Assembly: GCA_027622115.1 (NCBI GenBank)
Contig: JAQBZS010000231.1
Span: 1 to 8,928, forward strand
Length of the DNA stretch: 8,928 nt
Direction of reading: 5' to 3'
Source of the DNA: Planctomycetota bacterium
GTDB lineage: Bacteria > Planctomycetota > Planctomycetia > Planctomycetales > Planctomycetaceae
The position numbers and the translations under genes were made by a program. The notes under the pieces were generated by a model. It was not told where the DNA came from. It did no database searches and saw only the letters and a list, made by a program, of their open reading frames with translations. Positions 1-6,235 of this stretch are shown here, piece after piece. Positions within the stretch are counted from its first letter, which is position 1, and each line of letters starts with the position of its first letter.

Positions 1-465
1 AATCCCGACGGCAAGAAACCGGTCGTGGGCGGCAACACATTCGTGGTTGTCGAAGCCGATGGCGACGATCTCGTCCACTCGGACGGCAAGACAGCGGCCA
101 CGGCGTGTCGGCTGATCGAGCAACACAAGCACGAGCCGTTTTTTCTCGGTGTCGGATTCGTGCGGCCGCACGTGCCGTTCGTCGCGCCGCGCCCATATTA
201 CGCCCCGTTTCCGCACGGCGAGATCGATCTTCCGCTGAAGGTTGCGGGTGACTGGGACGACATTCCATTGGCCGGCATCAACTACAAGACGAGCAAGAAC
301 ATGCAGATGGATGTCGCGAAGCAAAGGAAGGCGGTCGCCGGTTACTACGCGTCGGTCGCGTACATGGATGCCCAAGTCGGCAAAGTGATGTCCGCGCTGA
401 AATCCGCAGGACCGTCAGGTGGGCAAGGTTCTGGACGCGCTGGAGGAAGCCGGATTGAAGGATGA
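1..465 (+). CDS. Sulfatase (iduronate-2-sulfatase-like), upstream fragment, cut off by window start and frameshifted
   Basis: This is the middle part of an S1 sulfatase, a secreted hydrolase that removes sulfate esters from polysaccharides or similar substrates. The frame is open from base 1, so the real start and the N-terminal CxPSR formylglycine site lie outside the window; the GTG at 25 is only an internal codon. The segment FFLGVGFVRPHVPF (about 139-180) corresponds to the FFLAVGFHKPHLPF-type block of iduronate-2-sulfatases, and its His matches the substrate-pocket His of that family. The frame follows the family through YMDAQVGKV (361-387) and on to about base 411. It then runs 17 codons of Gly/Ser/Arg-rich nonsense to a TGA at 463-465. 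The authentic continuation is in another frame from 410. As it stands this half cannot make a complete enzyme. The family is secure; the exact substrate is unknown. Confidence 0.85.
   Translation, partial: NPDGKKPVVGGNTFVVVEADGDDLVHSDGKTAATACRLIEQHKHEPFFLGVGFVRPHVPFVAPRPYYAPFPHGEIDLPLKVAGDWDDIPLAGINYKTSKNMQMDVAKQRKAVAGYYASVAYMDAQVGKVMSALKSAGPSGGQGSGRAGGSRIEG
373..454 (+). repeat. Imperfect out-of-frame repeat of a sulfatase motif (join point)
   Basis: Bases 373-411 encode QVGKVMSALKSAG in one frame, and 416-454 encode QVGKVLDALEEAG in another. The copies are offset by 43 bases and differ at 13 of 39 positions, several of them synonymous third-base changes. The second copy is preceded in its frame by Asp-Arg (410-415), the usual DRQVGKV context, so the switch occurs at about 408-412. 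Confidence 0.8.
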
Positions 466-985
466 CACGATCATCATCTTCACCAGCGATCACGGCTATC
501 ATCTCGGCGAACACGACTTTTGGGCGAAGGTCAGTTTGCACGAAGAGTCTGCAGCGGTCCCGCTAATCATCAGCATGCCTGGAAAGAGGCCGGCCGTTTG
601 CGATTCATTTGCCGAGTTGCTGGATCTGTACCCCACGCTTTCAAGCCTCTGTGGTTTGCAGATTCCCGCTCGGATTCAAGGCCGGAACTTGTCGCCCGTG
701 CTTGACGACCCGATGCATTCCGTTCGCGACACCGCGTTTTGCGTGAACGGTCGAGGCTTCTTGTTGCGCGAGGATCGATGGGCCTACATCCAATACGGTG
801 AAAACGCGGCTCGCGGCGTCGAAATCTTTGACATGAAGAGCGACCCGAAGCAGTACACGAATCTCGCGGATCGAGCGGAACACAAGCAGACCGTGGACGC
901 GTTTCGGATGCAACTCGCGGCGAAACTCAAGGACGTGCGCACCAATGATCTCGCTGCCCGGAGCGCGAAACGAAAATCGCGTTGA
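419..985 (+). CDS. Sulfatase (iduronate-2-sulfatase-like), C-terminal fragment in a second frame
   Basis: This is the C-terminal part of a sulfatase, in the frame one base on from the preceding fragment. Sulfatase-like sequence begins at 410 (DRQVGKVLDALEEAG); 419 is only the first GTG in that frame and not a true start. The metal-site motif TSDHGYHLGEH lies at residues 22-32, with Asp24 and His25. WAK follows with Lys37 twelve residues after that His, the same spacing as the metal-binding His and sulfate-binding Lys of human iduronate-2-sulfatase. VPLIISMPG, LLDLYPTLSSLCGL and a typical C-terminal block (IFDMKSDPKQYTNLAD) follow, so the 3' end is complete. The last ~15 residues are basic and not conserved in the family. 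Without the upstream half this fragment lacks the catalytic formylglycine. It may be a pseudogene half, a product of recombination between two sulfatase genes, or a sequencing or assembly fault. Confidence 0.85.
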   Translation: MGKVLDALEEAGLKDDTIIIFTSDHGYHLGEHDFWAKVSLHEESAAVPLIISMPGKRPAVCDSFAELLDLYPTLSSLCGLQIPARIQGRNLSPVLDDPMHSVRDTAFCVNGRGFLLREDRWAYIQYGENAARGVEIFDMKSDPKQYTNLADRAEHKQTVDAFRMQLAAKLKDVRTNDLAARSAKRKSR

Positions 986-1072
986 GTGTGCATTCCGTGT
1001 GGTCGGCGGGGATAAACAGGAAAAGTGATGACACAAAAAATAAGGTTTCGGACGTCATCCGATGACGGCATG

Positions 1073-1113
1073 TTTCTGTCCCCCATTTTTCTGTCACAAA
1101 CTCCACAAACTCC
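1073..1113. repeat. Short direct repeats in the gap between convergent genes
   Basis: TTTCTGTC occurs at 1073-1080 and again at 1088-1095, separated by CCCCATT. A perfect 9-bp tandem repeat ACAAACTCC follows at 1096-1104 and 1105-1113, ten bases beyond the stop of the minus-strand gene. A 6-bp inverted repeat (GTCATC/GATGAC, 1054-1066) lies just upstream. There is no clear stem plus T-run for either flanking gene, so I do not call a terminator. Confidence 0.6.
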
Positions 1114-1122
1114 ACTTCGGTC

Positions 1123-1956
1123 CTAACGACCACGATGGTCCCATTCCGGCAGCGAATCCAAGAAGTCCGCGTTGATGCCCGAAATCCAAGCGTGGCGCCC
1201 GTGGACTTTTTTCAGCCTGAGCTTCGGTGAAACGACAAGCAAAAAGATGAGGCTCGCCAACAAACCAACGATGGACGCTGCAACCAACTCTTCCATGACT
1301 CGCCGCTGGCTGAGGGCCACGAAGATCCCGCCGAGACTACCGAAGAATCCAAGACAACCGGCAAGCATTTTGTTGAAGCGTCGCCGCAGAAACGTTCGGC
1401 TGTACCACACGCTGAGTACCACTTGTCTTCGGACGATCATTGCCACGATCACGCCCGGTATCAGTCCACACATCAACAACGCGATCCACACCCACGGTGG
1501 ATACCAATAGAGTGTCTCGCGTTTCAGCACGAGTTCGTCGGTTTCATTCGTTTTGGGGCAGCGTCTTGGAAACTCGGTGAGATCGCCCGCGACGATTTGC
1601 CTTCCGTCTCTCGCCACATCCAAGTGGCTTCGCGCACTATCGTCCGATCGCCGAAATCGGCTGCGGCCCGTCGATTCGCCACACGTGGGACAGGCGGCGT
1701 TCGGCGAAATGTAGGCCCCGCACATCACGCATGGAATCAGTTGCCCACGTGCCGGAGCCACGGGCGCCGGGACGACTATCACCTCTTCTTCTTCGTCATC
1801 GTCGAAGTCAAAGTCCAGGCCGACCGACGCGTCTTGCCGTGCCGCGGGCGAGTCTTCCGGCTGCTGAAGCGGGACCGAGACCTTTGTTCCGCAGAAGCGG
1901 CAAACTCCGTTGTCCTGTTCACCGACTTCCGCACGACATTTGGGACATTCTGTCAT
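1123..1956 (-). CDS. Membrane protein with two zinc ribbons and an acidic linker
   Basis: A 277-residue protein of unknown function. The N-terminus is a zinc ribbon with Cys4, Cys7, Cys19 and Cys22 (CPKC...CRFC). An acidic run follows at 48-58 (DFDFDDDEEEE) and then a second zinc ribbon with Cys76, Cys79, Cys89 and Cys92. Three hydrophobic stretches at about 155-175, 198-215 and 224-243 look like membrane segments, the first led by the aromatic YWYPPWVW. The C-terminus ends in a soluble segment (SGINADFLDSLPEW). Planctomycete genomes hold many proteins with this plan: zinc ribbon, W-P-WV segment, membrane helices and a short tail ending near LP. I infer an inner-membrane protein with the ribbons facing the cytoplasm. 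The ATG at 1954-1956 is placed directly before the first Cys motif; only a weak AGGG lies upstream. It is transcribed toward the sulfatase, with 137 bp between the two stops. Confidence 0.85.
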   Translation of the reverse strand: MTECPKCRAEVGEQDNGVCRFCGTKVSVPLQQPEDSPAARQDASVGLDFDFDDDEEEEVIVVPAPVAPARGQLIPCVMCGAYISPNAACPTCGESTGRSRFRRSDDSARSHLDVARDGRQIVAGDLTEFPRRCPKTNETDELVLKRETLYWYPPWVWIALLMCGLIPGVIVAMIVRRQVVLSVWYSRTFLRRRFNKMLAGCLGFFGSLGGIFVALSQRRVMEELVAASIVGLLASLIFLLVVSPKLRLKKVHGRHAWISGINADFLDSLPEWDHRGR

Positions 1957-2184
1957 TGGTTGCCCTGCTGTACGTCTTGGTGCTGAGTATCGGCTCGATT
2001 TCCGCGATTTTTATCGAGCACTTCCGCGAGTCGAGCATGGTGATAGCCTAGCCACAACACGTAACCATTGCGAAGCAACGCCGACCGTCAACCGGCGATT
2101 CGCCGAATTCGTCCGCTGCAACATTCCGGATGCAATCAGAAACATCCGACCGGCGCTAGCGCGCTAACCTGGATTGAAAACTGC

Positions 2185-2313
2185 GGCTAGCGCTCAATGG
2201 TCCAAGAGTTGTGGGTCTTGTGGGTGAGCCGCTGGCCGTAAGGCCTCGGGCACAGCTCGGTGCCCGGCCGCTTACGCGTCGCGGCTTACAACTCTTGGAC
2301 CATTGGGCTAGCG
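2185..2313. mobile_element. 111-bp inverted-repeat element (2195-2305) with 8-bp flanking direct repeats
   Basis: A perfect 18-bp inverted repeat, CAATGGTCCAAGAGTTGT at 2195-2212 against its complement at 2288-2305, bounds a nested hairpin. The inner arms are GTGAGCCGC (2225-2233 region) with GCGGCTTAC, GTAAG with CTTAC, and CGGGCAC with GTGCCCG around the loop AGCTCG. The sequence GGCTAGCG stands on both sides, at 2185-2192 (two bases from the left end) and at 2306-2313 (touching the right end), which could be a target duplication. It codes for nothing. It could be a MITE or REP-like element, or a folded RNA element. GCTAGCG is itself common in this gap, so the flanking match is weaker evidence than it looks. 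Confidence 0.65.
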
Positions 2314-2557
2314 TTCGGGCGTTGAAAAATCGGTATTGACGGGCACTTTCTTTCGAGCAGGTTTTATGCAGATCCGTAGCGTCGTTCTGCTACTGCGTCT
2401 TGCTCGCACTTCTCTGCGCTCTCCGATTCTCCGCGTTGATTCTTCGTGTTCGCGACAGAATCAACGCGGAGAATTGGAGAGCGCAGAGAAAATGCGGACC
2501 ACAAAACCTGAGTAAACCCGATCCGCTGTCAAGGCCGAATTTTCAACACGCTAGGCT
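2307..2557. repeat. ~250-bp long palindromic element around a 34-bp hairpin
   Basis: Arms pair over most of the element. GTTGAAAAATCGGTATTGAC (2321-2340) matches the complement of 2528-2547 at 17 of 20 positions. CAGGTTTT (2358-2365) matches AAAACCTG (2503-2510), with exactly 17 bases between these blocks on each side. The core arms 2410-2443 and 2457-2490 pair over 34 bp with one mismatch around a 13-base loop (2444-2456). The left side carries about 32 extra bases (2377-2409), partly folding as GTAGC/GCTAC. CTAGCGT-like ends flank both sides. No ORF is credible. It is best read as a non-autonomous repeat or extended palindrome. The core recalls the CTCTGCG / CTCCGCG-rich repeats seen in many environmental genomes, but that is recollection and not a search result. 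Confidence 0.75.
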
Positions 2558-2567
2558 ACGCTAGGCG
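2548..2567. repeat. 10-bp tandem direct repeat
   Basis: ACGCTAGGCT (2548-2557) is followed at once by ACGCTAGGCG (2558-2567), matching at nine of ten positions. It lies exactly where the palindromic element meets the XisH relic, and may mark a junction. Confidence 0.6.
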
Positions 2568-2569
2568 CC

Positions 2570-2787
2570 GGTTTTTCGTCGGTAATCTTCGTGCCCACAC
2601 ACCGGCGGATGGCCTCGATTGGAACGGCGAGGTGAAGCGTTCGCTCCGGCAGGCGACTTGTTGAGAGCGAAGCGGTCGTTGAGGAATTGGCCAAGCGACG
2701 AGTAAAACTCGGACACGTCTGAACTGCGTGGAACGACTTGGTTTCCACGGCGATCTTCCGATTCCCTCGTTCGGCCAAGCAACTTCG
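2570..2787 (-). pseudogene. XisH-family gene relic, frameshifted and truncated at both ends
   Basis: XisH (fdxN-element excision controlling factor) proteins are small, about 140 residues, with a core resembling AAExxxxKIAVEIKSF, then SEFxxALGQFLNYRxAL, then PERxLYLAVP. On the minus strand one frame reads LAERGNRKIAVETKSF (about 2784-2731). A second frame reads SDVSEFYSSLGQFLNDRFAL (about 2722-2660). The first frame resumes with LPERTLHLAVPIEA (about 2652-2611). The three blocks are in the right order and spacing for XisH but need one -1 and one +1 shift. The N-terminal third and the last ~30 residues are not recognisable. The relic is bounded by the 5' end of the propeller gene on one side and the palindromic element on the other. 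No XisI partner is visible. XisH assignment is from remembered family motifs. Confidence 0.75.
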
Positions 2788-2811
2788 AAGTGATGCGGGA
2801 AAGAATTACGA

Positions 2812-5766
2812 ATGAAGAACCGAATCTCGCCAAACAGCATGGACCGCAGCCACACCGTTCATCCACAGGCAGGCTGTCTTTGCTGCGTTTTGTTCCTATG
2901 CACGTTGCCTGCAAACGCCGATGACCTCGACGAGTTTCGCGTTAAGCGCGCCGAGACGTTCGAGTTCACGTCAAAGCCACGGGTCACATGGGCTGGTGAT
3001 CGAGTCACGATTGAATTCACCAGCAAGGCCTATTGCGATGCCACGGTCGTGATTGAAAACAGCGGCGGCAAGATCGTGCGGCATTTGGCGAGCGGCGTTC
3101 TGGGTGACAACGCTCCGGTTCCATTCCAGAAACGATCCCTGCGGCAGACGCTGATTTGGGACGGCAAGGATGATCAAGAACGCTACCTCGACGACAAACA
3201 ACTCCTGACCGTGCGCGTGTCGCTGGGCTTAAAACCGCAATTTGAACGCACGCTGTTTTGGAGTCCCCACAAGCGGCTAGCGAATGCCTGTCCGTTGATG
3301 TCGGCGACCGCGGAAGGCGTTTACATTTTTGAAGGACGAGGCTCGGACCAAGTCAAACTGTTCGATCATCAGGGCGACTACGTCCGCACGATCTATCCCT
3401 TCGCGGCGGAAAAGTTGCCCGCAGCGCGCGGTTTGGAACTGCATCAATTCCCGCAGGACGGCCGACAACTGCCGATCAAACATGGGTTTGTGCAAGCGTC
3501 GTTGTTGACGTCCGGCACGAGTGCCATCTTTGCCGGCAAATACAAATTCGGCACCGGCTTCGCCGCGCAAGTGATGGCGGTGCAACAAGGACGGATTGCA
3601 CTCGGTTACGACTACATCAACCGTCTGGCGACGGACGGAACAACGGGCGGCCAAGACCTGAAAGGCCCAAAGATCGGTTTGACGGTGAACTGGCGCGGCT
3701 ATGGCGGATTCGGTGGCGGCGAGGAGATACTGGCACCGATCAGCGCGGCACTGAGTCCCGACGCCAAATGGCTGTACTTGACCGGATTCATGTGGCGCGA
3801 GACTTATGCCCGAACCGGTGGTTGCTATCAGGCGGTGTTGCGACTGCCGTACGACGATGACGACGCCAAGCTGGAAGTCTTCGCGGGCAAGATGACGCTA
3901 AAAGATCACGGCAACGATAACGACCACTTCACGGTTCCTTCGTCGGTCACATGCGATGCTGAAGGTCGAGTTTATGTCGCCGACTTCATGAACGACCGCG
4001 TGCAGGTCTTCGATCCACAGGGCAAGTTTCTTAAGAGCATCAACTCGTCGAAGCCGGCCAAGGTGTTGGTGAGTCCGCTTGATGGGCAGATTTGGGTGTT
4101 CTCGTGGCCGATCTACGGGGCTTCGAACGAGCTGCTCAAGGAACACGATTTTGACTGGCACAAGGTCGCGCCGACGCTGACTCGATTTGGCTCGTTTGAG
4201 AATCCACGTCGGATGTCGTCGACACCGCTGCCGGTTCCGATCAGCCTTCGCGGCTTCTTTCACTCGGGTGTGTTTATTGATGCGGCAGTCGATTGGTGGG
4301 CCAAGCAGCCGACGCTGTGGCTGTCGACGAAGAAGTACGATGTCAGCCGCATTGATGTCGCCTGGGGTGGAGCCGGTGCTTACGACAAACGGGCACAAGA
4401 TGCTTGGCTGGTTGACGGCATTCGGCTGTTGGTCGAGGAAAACGGGCAGTGGAAGGACCGGCGAAATTTCGCCCAGGATGCTCGGCAGACCGTCCAACGT
4501 ATCAAGCCGCCGGACTTTTCGCGGCAACGGCTGTACGTCAATCCGAAGAACGAAAAACTGTATATCGCTGAAGATTTTGGGTTCGATAAATCGTTTTCGC
4601 AGATGATCCGGATTGACCCGAACACCGGACGGATCGAGCTGGCCGAACTACCGTTCAATTGCGAAGACATGTGCTTCGATCAGGACGGTCTGGCGTACTT
4701 GCGGACCGATACGTTGGTCGCTCGTTATGACTCGGCGACATGGGACGAGAACCCGTGGGACTATGGTGAAGAACATGAGCATGTGGGGTTCAGTTCCAGT
4801 GCGGGGCGGCGACGGGCCAAGTTGATCTCGGGCCTCGGCATCCCCGGGCAGCGTCCCGTGTGCTGGAATGCGGGAGGCATGGGCATCTCGCCCAAGGGTC
4901 ACTTGATCGTTTCGTGTTGCAGCCGGGAGCAGGTGCCCGATCGCCGAGGGGCGCCGAGCGGGCCGTGGGAACGCAGCCGCAACCAGACCGGCGGCAAGCC
5001 CTATACCCCGACGATGTATCCCGGTCGGGCTCGCTGGCAGGAAATCCATGTTTGGGATCGGCACGGCAAACTCGTTCACGAAGATGCGTTTCCCGGCAGC
5101 ACAATTCTGAACGGCGTCGAGATGGACGCTCACGACAACATCTACGTCATGGCCGCGCCGAATCGCATTTTGAACGGCGAACCGTACTTCAATGAAATGT
5201 CGGGCACCGTCATCAAACTGAAATCCAAGCAAGCCCGGGTGCTCAGTTCCAAGTCGCGAGTGTCGATCCAACTGTCGGCGGATCAACAACCTCGGCGAAA
5301 CAAGGACATCAAAAGCAGCACGGCGGGAGAAGCGTGGGTCGAAGGGGCCGAGTGGCTTTACGGTGGAGTTGGGTATGGCGGTTTCAATACGTCTCGCGCG
5401 GGCGGCGGTTGCCACTGCTGGAATTCGAAGTTCGCAATGGATTTATTGGCCAGATCGTTTGCGCCGGAGATGGATCATTACAGCGTGGCAGTCTTGGACT
5501 CTGCCGGAAACCTGATCTTGCGGATCGGCCAGTACGGCAACGTGGACGACGGCCTGCCGCTCATTACGCAAGGTGGTCCCGAGAATCCCCGCTCGATTGG
5601 CGGTGATGAAGTCGCCTTGTTTCATGCGGGCTACGTGGCGACCCACACGGATCGTCGGCTGTTTATCGCCGATGGCGGAAACACTCGCGTCTTGAGCGTC
5701 CGCTTGGATTATCACGCAACCGAGACCGTCCCACTGCGAAGCGTCAAGGAGCAAGCGGGACCGTGA
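2812..5766 (+). CDS. Secreted NHL-repeat / beta-propeller protein
   Basis: A 984-residue exported protein of unknown function. The N-terminus carries a signal-like segment: hydrophobic GCLCCVLFLCTLPANA at about 21-36, ending in an A-x-A-like cleavage site. A FlgD-like Ig fold follows at about 66-138 (VVIENSGGKIVRHL...LIWDGKDDQERYL). Propeller blades follow, with NHL-like units at about 375-412 (VYVADFMNDRVQVFDPQGKF), 580-610 (LYIAEDFGF...IRIDPNTGRIEL), 620-640, 740-785 (HVWDRHGKLV...NIYVMAAPN) and 948-965 (LFIADGGNTRVLSV). A notable segment at 855-910 reads GGFNTSRAGGGCHCW, then ARSFAPEMDHYSVAVLD, then GNLILRIGQYGNVDDG; Cys867 and Cys869 are close together. The start is uncertain: ATG 2812 has a GGGAAAG about 9 bases upstream, while ATG 2839 (Met10) would give a more ordinary signal peptide. 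Possible roles include extracellular binding, surface structure or carbohydrate metabolism; none is shown. Confidence 0.88.
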   Translation: MKNRISPNSMDRSHTVHPQAGCLCCVLFLCTLPANADDLDEFRVKRAETFEFTSKPRVTWAGDRVTIEFTSKAYCDATVVIENSGGKIVRHLASGVLGDNAPVPFQKRSLRQTLIWDGKDDQERYLDDKQLLTVRVSLGLKPQFERTLFWSPHKRLANACPLMSATAEGVYIFEGRGSDQVKLFDHQGDYVRTIYPFAAEKLPAARGLELHQFPQDGRQLPIKHGFVQASLLTSGTSAIFAGKYKFGTGFAAQVMAVQQGRIALGYDYINRLATDGTTGGQDLKGPKIGLTVNWRGYGGFGGGEEILAPISAALSPDAKWLYLTGFMWRETYARTGGCYQAVLRLPYDDDDAKLEVFAGKMTLKDHGNDNDHFTVPSSVTCDAEGRVYVADFMNDRVQVFDPQGKFLKSINSSKPAKVLVSPLDGQIWVFSWPIYGASNELLKEHDFDWHKVAPTLTRFGSFENPRRMSSTPLPVPISLRGFFHSGVFIDAAVDWWAKQPTLWLSTKKYDVSRIDVAWGGAGAYDKRAQDAWLVDGIRLLVEENGQWKDRRNFAQDARQTVQRIKPPDFSRQRLYVNPKNEKLYIAEDFGFDKSFSQMIRIDPNTGRIELAELPFNCEDMCFDQDGLAYLRTDTLVARYDSATWDENPWDYGEEHEHVGFSSSAGRRRAKLISGLGIPGQRPVCWNAGGMGISPKGHLIVSCCSREQVPDRRGAPSGPWERSRNQTGGKPYTPTMYPGRARWQEIHVWDRHGKLVHEDAFPGSTILNGVEMDAHDNIYVMAAPNRILNGEPYFNEMSGTVIKLKSKQARVLSSKSRVSIQLSADQQPRRNKDIKSSTAGEAWVEGAEWLYGGVGYGGFNTSRAGGGCHCWNSKFAMDLLARSFAPEMDHYSVAVLDSAGNLILRIGQYGNVDDGLPLITQGGPENPRSIGGDEVALFHAGYVATHTDRRLFIADGGNTRVLSVRLDYHATETVPLRSVKEQAGP

Positions 5767-5791
5767 AAACGTGCTGGAATTGTCACTCAAT

Positions 5792-5825
5792 AAAAAACAG
5801 CCAACGATGCGAGATCGCTAGCTGT
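5792..5825 (-). terminator. Intrinsic terminator of the lipoprotein gene
   Basis: Read on the minus strand, ACAGC-TAG-CGAT pairs with ATCG-TTG-GCTGT around the loop CTCGC. That is a stem of up to 12 bp including two G-T pairs (5797-5825), followed directly by a run of six T (plus-strand A at 5792-5797). It lies 63 bases past the lipoprotein stop. There is no T-run on the plus strand after the stem, so it does not obviously serve the propeller gene ending at 5766. Confidence 0.75.
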
Positions 5826-5854
5826 GGATTCCGTCAGTGATCTTGGGAAGCTGT

Positions 5855-5872
5855 CCGCGCATGTTGGCGCGG
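5855..5872. repeat. GC-rich hairpin between the lipoprotein stop and its terminator
   Basis: CCGCGC (5855-5860) and GCGCGG (5867-5872) pair around the loop ATGTTG, extended by one flanking T-A pair. No T-run follows on either strand. It may stabilise the 3' end of the lipoprotein mRNA. Confidence 0.5.
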
Positions 5873-5887
5873 ATTCGATCGATTGCT

Positions 5888-6235
5888 TTAGTAAGTCGGC
5901 AGCGTTTCCAAAGGAGCAAACGCGGTTTGAGTCGGCACGTAGTACCCCGCAGCGGCGGTTTGCGTCGGAGCATAATACGCGCCCGTGGCGACGGGAGTCA
6001 TGATCGGCGCGGTGGCGATTGGAGCGCCCTGCATGTTGACGCCGGCCTGAATTTGATTTCCGTAAACAGCGGCACCTTGCGGAATCGGCTGCTGTCCGTA
6101 GACGCCGCAGTTTCCACCGGGGCAACCACCAAACAGGCCGCCGCCGCCACCATAGCCGGCTCCGGGCCAACACAAACAACCGGTAAGTGATGAGACAACT
6201 GCCATCCCGACAAGTAATGCGGCAAAGCGTTTCAT
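5888..6235 (-). CDS. Small Gly/Ala-rich lipoprotein
   Basis: A 115-residue protein with a lipoprotein signal peptide: Lys2-Arg3, hydrophobic core FAALLVGMAVVSS, and lipobox LTGC with Cys20 as the lipidation site. The mature protein starts Cys-Leu-Cys and is rich in Gly to about residue 45, with two more Cys at 38 and 43 (GGCPGGNCG). The C-terminal half is low-complexity Ala/Thr/Gln/Pro/Tyr and contains the unit YYxPTQTA twice, at 87-94 and 98-105. ATG at 6233-6235 is well supported: AAGGA lies 7 bases upstream and the signal peptide begins exactly there. Longer in-frame reading upstream to 6502 is rejected because it puts a non-signal-like extension before the signal. Function is unknown; a periplasm-facing or outer-membrane-anchored structural role is inferred. 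It is divergent from the sigma-factor gene and has a terminator 63 bases downstream. Confidence 0.85.
   Translation of the reverse strand: MKRFAALLVGMAVVSSLTGCLCWPGAGYGGGGGLFGGCPGGNCGVYGQQPIPQGAAVYGNQIQAGVNMQGAPIATAPIMTPVATGAYYAPTQTAAAGYYVPTQTAFAPLETLPTY

Larger units (their letters stand above)
1957..2811. other. Repeat-rich non-coding gap with a gene relic
   Basis: No intact gene is supported here. From 1957 to about 2150 I see nothing beyond the presumed 5' region of the minus-strand zinc-ribbon gene. A 10-bp palindrome GCGCTAGCGC lies at 2153-2162. The 111-bp inverted-repeat element (2195-2305), the ~250-bp palindromic element (about 2307-2557) and a decayed XisH-family gene (about 2570-2787, minus strand) follow. 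GCTAGCG recurs at several points (2155-2161, 2187-2192 region, 2307-2313), which suggests a family of dispersed repeats. Confidence 0.7.

Noticed and set aside
1423..1986. 187-codon plus-strand frame opposite the zinc-ribbon gene
   Set aside because: Composition is shadow-like, and the minus strand encodes conserved Cys motifs and membrane helices.
2336..2367. Possible sigma-70 promoter (TTGACG followed by TTTTAT)
   Set aside because: Spacing is about 20 bases, the -10 is poor, and both words are parts of the palindrome arms.
1957..2811. CRISPR array or tRNA genes in the repeat-rich gap
   Set aside because: The repeats are inverted and irregular, with no evenly spaced direct repeats and no tRNA-like cloverleaf that I could trace.
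4648..5415. 255-codon open frame on the minus strand inside the propeller gene
   Set aside because: It lies antisense to a well-supported 984-residue gene, shows no recognisable motif, and is Arg/Pro/His-rich as expected for a GC-rich shadow frame.
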